From Agapetus fuscipes (taxonomy: Eukaryota; Arthropoda; Insecta; Trichoptera; Glossosomatidae), in assembly GCA_951799405.1 (NCBI GenBank), contig OX637353.1:6510001-6574000 (forward strand): a DNA stretch of 64,000 nucleotides, in the 5' to 3' direction. Made by a program: the position numbers and the translations under genes. The notes beneath the pieces are model-generated. The model was not told where the DNA came from, searched no databases, and saw nothing but the letters and a program-made list of their open reading frames with translations. Below, piece after piece: positions 1 through 10,169 of the stretch (positions are counted from its first letter, which is position 1; each line of letters starts with the position of its first letter).

Positions 1-20
1 GAAACCCCAGTCCAGCAGCC

Positions 21-180
21 TGAACCCCAAGTGCAAACCTTTGCATTAAAACGCAACCGTAACGTTAACTAAGAAATGTATACAAATTTAAATAGTACAT
101 CCATTGAACGTTTAGGTTTCCGTATATTTTTGGGAATTGCTATGGAGGAGTTTGAACGTAGTGATCTCCTCTAAGGAAAA
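21..180. repeat. Palindromic MITE-like element, family Q copy 1
   Basis: The left arm (about 23-66) reads ccccaagt, then an A/T stretch, then aacgcaaccgtaacgtta. The right arm (about 138-165) reads gctatggaggagtttgaacg. These match, in inverted form, the arms of six other copies in the window. The copy is degenerate. I assign it because it shares both the outer ccccaag end and the inner arm; no coding content is visible. Confidence 0.4.
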
Positions 181-425
181 GAGGTGGTTGAGGAAGATTG
201 CGGTCACGTGGGACGTATTAATCCTACACCAAATTAACCGATTGTTTGAAAGTATTTACTTGAATTAGTTTTTTTATTGTTTCAAATTTTAAAATACCTA
301 CATAATATTCTGAGTATCATTCAGTTTCTAGTGACAAAGCACAAACGTCTGAATTGAAATTAAGTAGTTTTTATATATTTTTTTTGTCTAAAAGAGAATT
401 TAAGGATGAAATACAATAACGCACA

Positions 426-660
426 ATGAGATGGCTCGGACATCTTGAAAGAATGAATGATGAACGACTAACGAAGCAAGTGTACAGAGGAAATGTCCGA
501 GGAAAGCGTGGAAGGAGAAGACCGAGGAGGGAATGGATAGAACAAATAGGTGAGATTGCGAAAGAATAGAACCTGCAGAGTGAGAATAAGAGAAGAGTAG
601 GTATGAAGAAAGTGATGAATGTTGGAGAGATGAAAGAGGTATGCACGGACAGAAAAAATG
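426..660 (+). pseudogene. LINE ORF2 C-terminal remnant
   Basis: From 426 the frame reads MRWLGHLERMNDERL, then an Arg-rich GKRGRRRPRREW block, which is the usual C-terminal tail of insect non-LTR reverse transcriptases (RLRWLGHVxRM...GxRxxGRPxxRW pattern). One in-frame TAG follows AKE near 568. Near the end comes EMKEVCTDRK, followed by a shift at an A run (646-655). The last motif matches MMKEVCKDRKKW in the GATTA-tailed LINE at 50118, so both probably belong to one family. It is truncated, frame-broken and non-functional, with no RT core in the window. Confidence 0.65.
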
Positions 661-700
661 GAGAAATTGGCAGGTTACAGTAAAAGTAATATATTGTAAT

Positions 701-866
701 TTGTTGCCTAGTGGTAACGCTTCGGACTCGTAAATGGAAGGTCGTGGGCTCGAACCCTATCGGAGTCCTCTGCGAACTTGGTCGCAGAAGACTCTTGAGA
801 TGTGATTCGCAAAAAAACAGCGTTCACCCAATAAATCATCCTACTTATATTATTATTTTTTATTGT
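701..866 (+). mobile_element. tRNA-derived SINE, family B copy 1
   Basis: The head at 701-770 is tRNA-like, with an A-box-like TTGCCTAGTGGT and a B-box-like GGGCTCGAACCC. The body (ttggtcgcagaagactcttgag... through acagcgttcaccc) matches 41928-41990. The 3' end is a (TAT)n-type tail, ttatattattatt. No target duplication was recognised. It lacks intact acceptor pairing, so it is not called as a tRNA gene. Confidence 0.7.
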
Positions 867-1321
867 TGCTTTATCCGTCGTTATAAAATTACCTTCAAAT
901 CTTGTTTTTGTATAAAATACACTCAAAGAATGCTTTGCTGCCTACAGTGATTTTTTTTTGTATATTCTCAATCTTTTTACTGCTTTAAAACTTCCTTCAT
1001 TGATTTTCAAAAGATAATTACACATTATTCATCAATTTCAACGTAGAAAATAATGTAGTTATAAATATAAACGACGTTTTTTCTACAAGTTTTAAATTAC
1101 ACCTGGTTACGTTCAGGTGACGTTGTCACTCGCTCGATGAGAAGGTAGGAAGTAAATGGATCTTGTAAAAAGCATTTCAATTTACAGAACATGCTTGTGA
1201 GGTAGAATCGTGGAGAGTGACGGTAACTACCAACTAGGGTACACCAATTATCCGAAGCACGAGGAACCAACATAGAAGGACTCTATAACTGTTCTATAGG
1301 CTGAGAATGACGTATATTACA

Positions 1322-1445
1322 GGTGTCACTCAATACTACTTTCTTATAAATATTTAAAAATATAAATGGTAAAACATTGTTTTAATTCACTTTATTCTTT
1401 TTTTTTTTGCTCGAATATTTTCGCCTAATGACTAACTACTTTCTT
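1322..1445 (-). mobile_element. Penelope-like 3' end, family P copy 1
   Basis: On the minus strand this reads ...attaggcgaaaatattcgagc, a poly(A) run, aaagtgaattaaaacaatg, then ttttaccatttatattt. The same order is found at 47665-47795 and, in its distal part, at 8237-8300. The gcgaaaa..ttcgagc block is a decayed hammerhead-like 3' half. Family assignment to Penelope-like elements is inferred from the hammerhead-like motif and arm structure of other copies; no protein is encoded here. Confidence 0.5.
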
Positions 1446-1715
1446 ATGGTTAGATATTTGCACACAACACAGAAATTGATGAGTAGCTAATTGAATAATT
1501 GATTAAAAAATGCATTGAGAATCAAAATATTGAACTGTACACGAAGTATGCAGCTTGCTTGTAAATAACTAGAAAAATAAATCAAACACGACACTTAATC
1601 CCTTATCACATCTACTAAAGTCTAAAATAGCTACTCTTAAATGATTCTCAGAAAACAAAGTATTTTATGATTCTTGAAATGAAATTATTACCGACTTTAT
1701 TTTGTAATGAGCAAC

Positions 1716-2057
1716 TCGCAACTAAACGTAACTAAGCTTCATATATAGTGTAATTTCTTGCCGCGTTATCCCCAAAGGTTTTTGCATGTGACAAGTGAAA
1801 CCTATTTATTTTTACAGATAAGGGGGCCGGCCTTCCACCACTCCAACCACTTCAGTTTAAGTGGGGGTTTTCCAGCTCCCGAAAGGGCTGGTACTCATTT
1901 TTTGTACAGGCTGAGTGAGCCTTGAAAGTATTTTATATTGAGGGTTTGAAATAAACACCGAAACGTGAAATCATTTCTGACACCTTCGGTGGGATTCGAA
2001 CCCAAGCTCACGGCATGGAATTCAATCACCATACCAAATTAGCTGTTGACCGGACAA
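1716..2057 (-). mobile_element. tRNA-derived SINE, family A copy 1
   Basis: On the minus strand the copy starts with a tRNA-like head (about 2057-1989; B box GGTTCGAATCCC). The body contains gtttcggtgtttatttcaaac, gagccttgtac and the ccccttatctgtaaaaataaatagg segment, and it ends gtaatttcttgccg... at 1716-1770. Four other copies lie at 2248, 2785, 3905 and 46857. The tRNA-like head also occurs in the LTRs at 57511 and 62973. Confidence 0.75.
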
Positions 2058-2247
2058 TGAGGCCTAATTAAAATAAATGATCATGAAGAACGTTAGTTTT
2101 TTTTACACAGATGTAACATTTTCAAAATGTCACGGAATTATAATTATGATGAATGAATCCTAAGCAATGACATTTCAAATCAAAAAATTTTTTTTTACTG
2201 CAAACTTGAATGACTAGTCAAAATACTTTCTACTTAATACATTATGT

Positions 2248-2592
2248 GAGTAAACGCAACGTAACTAAGCTGCATATACAGTGCACTTTTTGGACTACAC
2301 TACAGTGCGTTGTTTGCAAAGGGATCGTGTGACATGTAATATGTGGAATTATTTATTTTCACAGGTAAGTAGGCCGGCCTTGCATCAACCATTTCACTTT
2401 AAACAAAGGCTTCCCAGCTTACGAAGGTGCTGGGTTCATTTCTTGTGAAGGCTAATCAAGCCTTGCCAGTTATTGTTTTAGACTTAAAGTAAACACCAAA
2501 ACGGGAAATCATTTTCGACACCTTTGGGGGGATCGAACCCTATATAGTTGCCATGGAACACAAAAATTCTACTAGCTGAGCTATCAAACAAT
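2248..2592 (-). mobile_element. tRNA-derived SINE, family A copy 2
   Basis: Same order of blocks as the copy just to the left, on the same strand. The tRNA-like head lies at about 2592-2528 with a damaged B box (gttcgatcc). The 3' end near 2250-2290 carries aactaagctgcatatacagtg, which matches aactaagcttcatatatagtg of copy 1. The two same-strand copies are about 190 bp apart. Confidence 0.7.
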
Positions 2593-2784
2593 GATATACA
2601 TAAATGATATCTATTGAGAAAAGAAAGTATGCGAAACTAACCCTTGAAACAATTTAAAAGAAGCTTTCATCGAGAAGTGGAGAGATGGTGGAATAATTAA
2701 TATTCCCTTGCAAATGGTGTGTTAACACTTCGAAGCGCTTGAGATATTAAACTTAACTCGGGAAAAACAACTTTATTTCGCTTT

Positions 2785-3095
2785 CTGAATTGTCAGTCAA
2801 AATTTCAGTTGGTAGAATGCCTGTATTTTTTGCCGAGAGTTTGGGTTCAAATTCCATCGAGGCTGTCCAAAATGATATCCCGTTGAGGCGTTTAATTCAA
2901 ACCAAAAATAAAAATAGCGGCTAGGTTTACTTAGCCTTCACAAGAAATGAGGACCAGGACCAGGAAACCTCACTTCAAATGAAGTGGTTAGCGTAAGGTA
3001 GCCCCCCTTACCTGTAAGAATAAATAGGTTCCGCGCGCCACATCTGACCCCTTCGAGGAAAACGCGGCAAAAAGAAGAAATTACACTAATTGAGT
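2785..3095 (+). mobile_element. tRNA-derived SINE, family A copy 3
   Basis: The head at about 2790-2862 carries cagttggtagaatgcctg (A-box arm) and gggttcaaattcc (B box). The body includes acttagccttcacaagaaatgagg, aacctcacttcaaatgaagtgg and cccccttacctgtaagaataaataggttccgcgcgccacat. It ends gaagaaattacacta. It faces copies 1 and 2, so three SINE-A units lie within 1.4 kb. Confidence 0.75.
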
Positions 3096-3504
3096 ACATT
3101 TTTTTCCATGAACTTGAAAAATTCTAAATCAATACTGAAACATAAAAGAGCGGTTTTTTACTATGATTACAGTACAGGTATACTTTGGCACGTTTTCCTG
3201 GCTCAATGCTGGCACAGTTTTACGTCAGTGGCGTTCGCTTTCAGGCCAGGTCGACTGATTGGAGCGGAATGCTGTTCGGCTCCTTTGTCTGTGACTTTCC
3301 TCTCTTGTGAAAGTGCATGCAATTATGAAACATCTGTGATAAAAATGCACTTTTACGTTTTGAAATCAGATTCTTTCTGGCTTTTGGTCTTCAGTGTTTT
3401 TTTCACTTTTAGCCTTCAAGTACCTACCTACTTCTGGGTTTAATTTGAATGCATCATTTTGTTTGTAATTGTTCTAAAAATATTTTTTTTTTTTTTTTGA
3501 AGAA

Positions 3505-3762
3505 GTTCCTTGACTTATAGGTTGGTATGCGGCTGACCACCCATACTGTAAAAAATGGCTCACTTTGCCAATGTCACCCCTGTTTCAGGGAAGGACGGCA
3601 AGAGTTGCAGAGCTTATGTTCATTTGAGATTGGGTTTTTATATTGTAGGTCCACATGCGGCATGTGTTAGCGCAAAATTATAAATGTCGGCTTGTGGGTA
3701 TGCATTTAATATAAATCTTAAATGATATATATCTTTGCAGCTTAGATTAGATTAGATTAGAT
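3505..3762 (+). mobile_element. GATTA-tailed LINE 3' UTR, copy 1
   Basis: Begins ttccttgacttataggttgg, runs through gaccacccatactgtaaaaaatgg and cacccctgtttcagggaaggacgg, and ends gcagcttagattagattagatt. This ~250-bp unit is the commonest repeat in the window. The longer copies at 8103 and 50118 carry the end of a LINE ORF upstream of it, so it is read as a 5'-truncated LINE 3' UTR. Short ORFs inside it are not genes. Confidence 0.8.
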
Positions 3763-3904
3763 AAGTTTGGTCGATAGATTTTCCCTCACCACACACAAGA
3801 GCTTTGCCTCTTTTTGGTGATGTACAGCTTATAAAACTATTGAATTATTGTGTAATAGATATAAGTTTAAAAAAAAAAATGTACTCAAAATGTGTTATAT
3901 TAAA

Positions 3905-4180
3905 TAAAAAATAGCTCAGTTGGTAGAGTGCTTGTATTTCATGCTGAGAGCACAGGTTCGAATCTCACCAAGGGTGCCAGAAATAGTTACCTGTTTTGGT
4001 GTTTATTTAAAACCCAAAATAATATTCCGGCAAGGCTTATTCGGCCTTCACAATAAATAAGAACCAAGAAAACCTCACTTCAACAAAAAGTTGTTGGCGT
4101 AAGGCCCCCTTACCTGTTAAAAAAATAGGTACACTTGCCACATCTAGCCCCTTTGGAGAGAACGCGTCAAGACGTTACGA
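3905..4180 (+). mobile_element. tRNA-derived SINE, family A copy 4
   Basis: The tRNA-like head (3907-3978) contains TAGCTCAGTTGGTAGAG (A-box arm) and GGTTCGAATCTC (B box). The body contains ctgttttggtgtttatttaaaacc, cggccttcacaataaataagaacc and aggcccccttacctgttaaaaa. It ends agcccctttggagagaacgcg near 4165. It lies just downstream of a LINE tail. Confidence 0.75.
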
Positions 4181-4382
4181 GTATAGGTTTATCTGTATTA
4201 TAAAAAATGTATTATTTATAAGTACCTATTTAAATTTATTTACAAAAATACATAAGCATGAAACTAAATTTATCTATTACATCGTAATACAGGTGCAAGT
4301 AAATAATTTTCCTTCTGCATGTTTATGGAGACAGTCTCCGTTCTCGAGCATAAAAAAGGATTTACAAGCGTGAGCTTGGAGC

Positions 4383-4530
4383 CCCATTTATACTCAACCA
4401 CAGCGTTACAACTGAGATTTACAGAAAGTAAAACGTCCTAAAGAGGCGCTATTTTAGTTACCAAACCTTTTGTGTTGAACGCTGTGGTTGAGTTGGAACG
4501 TGTAGTTGTATACTTGGGGTACAGCACCTG
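4383..4530. repeat. Palindromic MITE-like element, family Q copy 2
   Basis: The left arm has actcaaccacagcgtt at about 4393-4408. The right arm has gaacgctgtggttgagttgg at about 4478-4497 and ends tatacttggggt at 4510-4521. Inner bases are also partly self-complementary (taaaacgtcc / gaggcgctattttag). This is the best preserved copy of the family. No ORF is conserved between copies, so a non-autonomous DNA element or other hairpin DNA is likely. Confidence 0.6.
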
Positions 4531-4539
4531 CTTGCCAGC

Positions 4540-7075
4540 CGAGCCAACGCACCGCGGAGGAAATTTGACAAATTGAAAACATAATCCCTTACGTTCCCCT
4601 TGCACGTCCCTGGTTGTGCAAGATGCTGTTCAGATGGAGACAGGAAGGGAAAGACAGTAGTTGAATGTCTGTGTTTGGACAAATAAATTCTTTGAAGTAT
4701 ACCCGCAGAATCGCTGCAAATTGCACTAATCCAACGTTCTTGAAGGGCGTTTTTTTTAAATGAACTGTTACTGTCTGATTTTTTCCTGTGTATGTTTATT
4801 TATGATTGTGTGTCTGTCTTTTTTTACAAACTTATGTATTTGTGTCTGTAGATGTTATCATTTGAATGGTTGTAAATACAAGTTTTTGATTGAAGCTGCT
4901 GCTTGAGAAGATTTTGGTATGGTTTGGTGTATACCAGAGTAGCCTTTATTTACCTATAAATACAGTTCGCAGTGTTTTGAAGGAGTATTAGTACCTAAGC
5001 TGTTGAGCAAGATAGTATAAAAGATTAACTGTGAACCAAATGTAAGTCAATTTTTAAATACATTGTGTGAAATAAATGTTATCGAAGTTCAATTAATTTG
5101 AACCGAAGTAAATCGTACCAATATTGTAAAAGTTGATAGTAGAGACTATGTAGGGTATTGTCAATGTATAAAACACAACTTCAAGTCATACTTATGACGT
5201 GCGGTAAAAATGAAAGTCCGTTAAAATTATGAATTATGTCCATGGAGTTCTGAGAATTTTTATAAATGTACAATCTAAGTTTTTTTGACTTTAACTAATT
5301 TATTTGAATTTTACATAGACTTCAATATAACAATACTTTATACAAAATATTTATATTAATACAAAATATAATACTTTATAAGGTTGTAAGTATTTTTTTT
5401 TCAATTATATAACTAGCCTTAAGTCTAACTTAAGCAAAATTTACATAGCTAGCTGTTCTAAATAACTTGCTTACTGTCATCCTCCGTACTTGGCTTACCC
5501 TCCCCTCAAGGAAGCTCCCTTTCCTTGGGGCAATCGAAAACAAATTATGATAGCTATTACACGAGTGTAACATTCATCCTGAAACAAATTCTACGCGGGA
5601 GTGAAAGTTTAAAGCTAAGTGTGAAGCAAGTTTCTGTGTTCTTACATTTACGGAGGCTGTCAACCCGTGAGTTAGGAACTGGGGGGCATCTGCGATTTAG
5701 TTTTTTTTTAAATTCAATATTTAGGTTTTATCACAATGTTGCCTTATATATGGTTAATTGTTTTTCATAAAAAAAGTATATTTAAGTGTTATCAAATATT
5801 TTTGGGTAAATTGGCCATTTCAGTGAAAGTGTTCTTGGATTTATTTTCATACTAAGTATTTACATTGTAAATGTTTTTTATGCTCTTTTTAATATTGATC
5901 TCAAAGTTCAAGGAGGTACAACCAATACCATCGTGTTTGCTGTTTTATCACCATCATAATTATTAGATTATTATAATCATCATTGTGCCTCTACAACCCG
6001 GTGTGGGTCTGGGCCTTCTCAAGGAGATCTCTATCTATACATCTCTATCCTCTCTTGTCACCAATTGGTCACTCCCAAAGCTCACAAGTCCTGTTTCCCC
6101 GCATCACTCTATCCCAGCTTTGGTTTCACGTACCTACATTATTCTACCAGTGAGTTTTTGGAAAAGATCCTTTTAATTGTTGACGGATGATACATTTTTG
6201 TTACGGAACCGAAAAATTGGAGCAGGCACATTTTGATGTGTTTGGAGATTCTTAGTACAGTTCATGATTGTTCCTGCTTCGCTAGACCCCGTTTTCTTTG
6301 ATGGATATATAGATACGTTTCAGAATATTCTTTTGAAAAAAAAAATGTTTTGGATTGTTTTTAAAATTCACTTACAGAAGAACTAACGAGTATGTCAACA
6401 GTATTGTTCATATTTATTGATTAAATTGATTTAATACACGGCATTAGCCTTTTACAATATATGTTTAACAAAATAGCATATTTTATACATTTATGTACGT
6501 AATTTTCCACTTACCTAGCAAAAATTAATGTGGAGATGTTTTTCATAAAAAAATGGGTTCGTAAAAATAAAATGTGCTTTTTTTTCTTCTTAAAGTGTAG
6601 TAGAAGTAAATGTGAGATACAATGTTGGGATTTCCCGGGTTAAGTGTGTGGCAAACGCGGCCTTAAGCGTTCCCCAGAGATCACAAACTTCTCTCAGCTA
6701 CTCTTCCTTTCCCTAAAAAGTTCAACAGGAAAGAAAGAATGAAAAAAAACGCACAGGTAAAAAAAATACAAGTCGAGCCCGCGGTCACAGTTGATCTACT
6801 GTTTATACGAACTATACAGATTTCTAAAAATTGAGAAAACAAAACATATTGGATGTGTGAGGTAAACCAACATTTTATTTATTAAAGTTGGAATGTTTTC
6901 TAAAAGTTACTAGACATGAAAATTGTACGAAATAAAATAATGCTTAATTATGTTCAAGATAGTAAATTAGTGATAGTTAAAAAATCCGTGTGTTTGATGT
7001 CTTCAGCTGAAGATATTCAATAAAAATATGGTGGAATAAAATATCATACCAGAAAGCTTAAAAAAAATTGGCACT
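4540..7075. other. AT-rich stretch without recognised genes
   Basis: No ORF with coding character or recognised repeat was found. A GGGATTTCCC sequence at 6627-6636 fits the kappaB consensus, and TCTTCAGCTGAAGA near 7000 is a perfect 14-bp palindrome. Both may be chance. Confidence 0.5.
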
Positions 7076-7079
7076 TAAA

Positions 7080-7297
7080 GTAAAATAATTAACCGAATAA
7101 TTTTGTACGAACCGTTAGTTACAAAATTTTCGTGTTCTAGACATTTCGCTGGCTTCTTATCCGCAATTCATCCATGCTCTCCGCCAAACAAGGATGTGTC
7201 TCCTAATGATGTTGCATAAGAAACCAACAAAACATCGAGAACACTGAAATTATCTAACTAACGGTTGGTATAATTATCCGGTTAATTATTTTATAAA
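7080..7297. mobile_element. MITE with ~60-bp imperfect inverted repeats
   Basis: The left end begins taaaataattaaccgaataatt and continues accgttagtta. The right end, reversed, begins taaaataattaaccggataat and continues accgttagtta. The arms span roughly 7080-7150 and 7232-7297, leaving a centre of about 80 bp. Only a TA or TTA target duplication could fit the flanks, which would suit a Tc1/mariner-like or PIF-like MITE. No transposase is present. Confidence 0.65.
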
Positions 7298-8102
7298 ATC
7301 CATTGCCATGCTTAGACCTTGATAATATGGCTCAAAATACATTGTTTAAACAGTATTTATAAACAAACAATTTTATTCAGAATAAAAATGACAATAAAAG
7401 TGTAAAATAAAAATGAAATTCGTTTCCAAGAAGAGTGGATTCTTTGTGCACAAAATTAAAATGGCAGCGGAAGTAAGAACAACAATGCTGCGATGCTGTT
7501 AAAGGCAAGTAGAGTATTATCCAATTTTGCTCGCAACTCATGAATTTATATGCAAGAAGTGAGTAGAGCACCTACCTACGTGCAGTATGCGTCTCAGACC
7601 GCGCGATAAGCTCATGTATTATTTTGTCGTAATGCAATTTAAATGCAGCTACGTCAAGCTTATTCTGACCTTGTGAAATGTTTAAAAAAAACTGTGCTTG
7701 ATCCCAAAGTTCATATTTTTTTTCTTGTCAATTTAAAGGCTTGTAATGAACGTGAAACTGAAAGGTCGTGTGAATCGATCACGTTGATTAAAACACGTAG
7801 CTCGAAACGAAGGTCAATGTAAGGAATGCCCAAGTTTTTCACGCGTAAGGAAATCAGGATCAAGTTTTTTTAATGAGAACATACTTTTAAGATCCTGAAA
7901 GCAGCACTAAGACATAAACATAGATACTTTGTAAGAAAATATTGACTGGTCCTTAAAATATTTTATGGCAGTTTTTTTGCTTGAATCAAATGATTATCTT
8001 TTCGTTCATAGCAGGTTCTGTGTTGAATTTTATCATTTTTAGGTCGTACACTTAATTTATTAGCTTTGTTTGGTTGAGATCGTTAGCTGTGATTAAGAGA
8101 CA

Positions 8103-8630
8103 CCAATAGACGAAAAAAATGGCGGTTGATCTGTAATGTTGGCGGCTAGGGTTTATTAAAGTGAAATTGTTTTTACGATTTAGTTTTTTTTAATGTCCAT
8201 GTTTATATTATTATCTATAGATAACATTGTTTTAATTCACTTTCAAAGTGAATTAAAACAATGTTTTACCATTTATATTTTTAAATATTTATAAAAATGG
8301 ACTTTCACTGTGTTAACAGATCAACACTAAAAAATATTATTATTTATTGATTTAAAAAATGTAATTTGTGATGTATGTTCCTTGACTTATAGGTTGGTAT
8401 GCGGCTGACCACCCATACTGTAAAAAATGGTTCACTTTGCCAATGTCACCCCTGTTTCAGGGAAGGACGGCAAGAGTTGCAGGGCTTATGTTCATTTGAG
8501 ATTGGGTTTTTATATTGTAGGTCCACATGCGGCATGTGTTAGCGTAAAATTATACATGTCTGCTTGTGGGAATGCATTTAATATAAATCTTAAATGAAAT
8601 ATATCTTTGCAGCTTAGATTAGATTAGATT
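8103..8630 (+). mobile_element. GATTA-tailed LINE 3' end with ORF stub, copy 2
   Basis: At 8106-8152 the frame reads RRKKWRLICNVGG followed by TAG, the same C-terminal end as the copy at 50118. The 3' UTR follows, interrupted at about 8218-8336 by another element, and resumes as ttccttgacttataggttgg at 8378. It ends gcagcttagattagattagatt at 8630. The interrupter must have inserted after this LINE copy. Confidence 0.75.
8218..8336 (+). mobile_element. Penelope-like hairpin element, family P copy 2 (nested)
   Basis: Starts with a near-perfect palindrome, cattgttttaattcacttt / aaagtgaattaaaacaatg (8225-8263). It continues ttttaccatttatattt...ataaaaatgg and ends actttcactgtgtt. The downstream half matches copy 1 (1340-1390) and the ggactttcactgtgtt end recurs at 21645, 23985, 47670 and 52440. 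A short inverted arm joined to a 3' end is typical of this family here. Confidence 0.6.
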
Positions 8631-9825
8631 GCTATGCCCAGTTTTTAATACGGTTCTCCCAGTTCTCCAATGATGGTTGTACTAGTATCTGAAAAAAACT
8701 ACTAAGTTACTTTTTGCACCTGTATTATGTTTCTGATCTAATATTTGACGTCTTTTATTAAGTGGTAAAGGTTAACAAAGTGGTAACAATAATTCTGTTT
8801 TAATCTTGTAATTTCACCATGTGAAATCGAGAAATAAAATCAAAATTTATACAACCACGTTTGACTTTCCAATCTCCATTTTCTTAACTTAGTTATCCAC
8901 CTTCACAATTTTTGGTAGAAAAAATATCGAATCAAATGTAGCTTTTTGACTATTGAAGACGAAAATGTTAACACGATGTGAATTCACAAATGAAAGCTCT
9001 CGGTTCAAGCCTTGTTGGGTCTTTCACCGGAGTTAACTCAAATGTCGGTGGAATGTTTCATTTCTTTCCGAACCTCTAGTGTGGCGGCTTGAAGGAAGAA
9101 ACATACACATGCAGTCCTTTGCTAGACTTCTAGACACAAAAGGATTTTATTTCTAAATTTATCTACTAAATTGGAAAATTAAACTGTAAAAATAATTTAT
9201 TTACGTACCTATAGTAAAGAAATTGGATTTGCTTTTTAAATCCATTTTATTTTGCTTTCAATATAACAAAACAACAATTATAAAAGTTTTTTTGTATGTA
9301 AAGTGGTAATTGGTATTTAGTTAAACCCATAAACTTAAATGTTTCTGCGATAAAATCAATTGAACGCTTTCTAAGAAATTTGATAATCATTTCACGCTTG
9401 AACATTTTCTGAAATCATAGCTGTGTCCAGACCTAACTTAGTTGAATTATTTAATCACACAAATTACTTCACAAAAACTTAAGAAAAAAACCTCAGATTG
9501 AAGCCAATATTTCTCACTTTGTGAGTCTTAGAGTATGGTCTGCGACCGTACATCTCAGTGCCGAGTCGTACCTTAATCTATCTCAGAGTTTCGCCGCTGA
9601 AAATGCATATAGGAGTGTAACTCTGTGGGGAAATAACGGCACATCACGTCTCCGTAAGACAGTCCAAGGGTAAGCACGGCATACGTCTTGTGTAGTACTG
9701 AGAACACTGCTTCATAAACAAGTGGGACGTCAGCGAAGATTCATTCAGCTCAGATAAAAAATACGTATTTTTAAGCTGGAATTACGGTCGTTTGACATAT
9801 AAACAATGTAATAACTAAAAAAATT

Positions 9826-9945
9826 GTTATGGGAGAACCTACATCATTCTCAAAGTTTCATCTTCAGTCGTCGTACATAGAGAATGTCTCCTACGTCGCC
9901 AACTAAACGTCGAGAATGATTTAAGTTCTCCCATTACGGTTCTTA
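9826..9945. mobile_element. Short MITE with ~30-bp inverted repeats
   Basis: The left arm is atgggagaacctacatcattctc (about 9829-9851). The right arm, reversed, is atgggagaacttaaatcattctc (about 9918-9940). The centre of about 65 bp has no ORF. Target duplication was not resolved. A LINE tail lies 40 bp downstream. Confidence 0.55.
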
Positions 9946-9982
9946 TTATTATTAATCATTATAATAAGAACATTATCCATTA

Positions 9983-10168
9983 GTTGCTGGCCCTCTGGCC
10001 TGGAACCACCTGCCACATCATGTGAGAGAGCTAGAGGACCATGGAAAGTTCCGGAATGCACTGAAGACAAGCAAATTTCTGGCATCGTTTGCACCAGCGC
10101 CCTTGGAGTGACTACATCACGAAACGGCGCTATAAAGAAATCATCAACTCATCATCATCATCATTCTA
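9983..10168 (+). mobile_element. LINE 3' end with (ATC)n tail, short copy
   Basis: Matches 20682-20858 almost base for base; I count two mismatches over about 175 bp. It covers the last ~38 codons of the ORF (AGPLAWNHLP...), the stop, a short 3' UTR with cacgaaacggcgctataaag and a tcatcatcatc tail. It is strongly 5'-truncated. The near identity to the second copy suggests both inserted recently. Confidence 0.8.
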
Positions 10169-10169
10169 A

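Noticed and set aside
3090..3443. 117-codon plus-strand ORF
   Set aside because: Begins at the end of a SINE, has no recognisable domain, biased AT-rich composition and no splice context; likely chance.
3741..3762. Short tandem ATTAG/GATTA arrays as telomere-like or CRISPR-like repeats
   Set aside because: They are the tails of truncated LINE copies; no spacer structure and only a few units each.
3907..3978. tRNA-like sequences at 701, 1989, 3907, 41745, 46858, 57511 and 62973 as possible tRNA genes
   Set aside because: Acceptor stems do not pair and each is attached to a SINE body or LTR, so they are tRNA-derived promoters.
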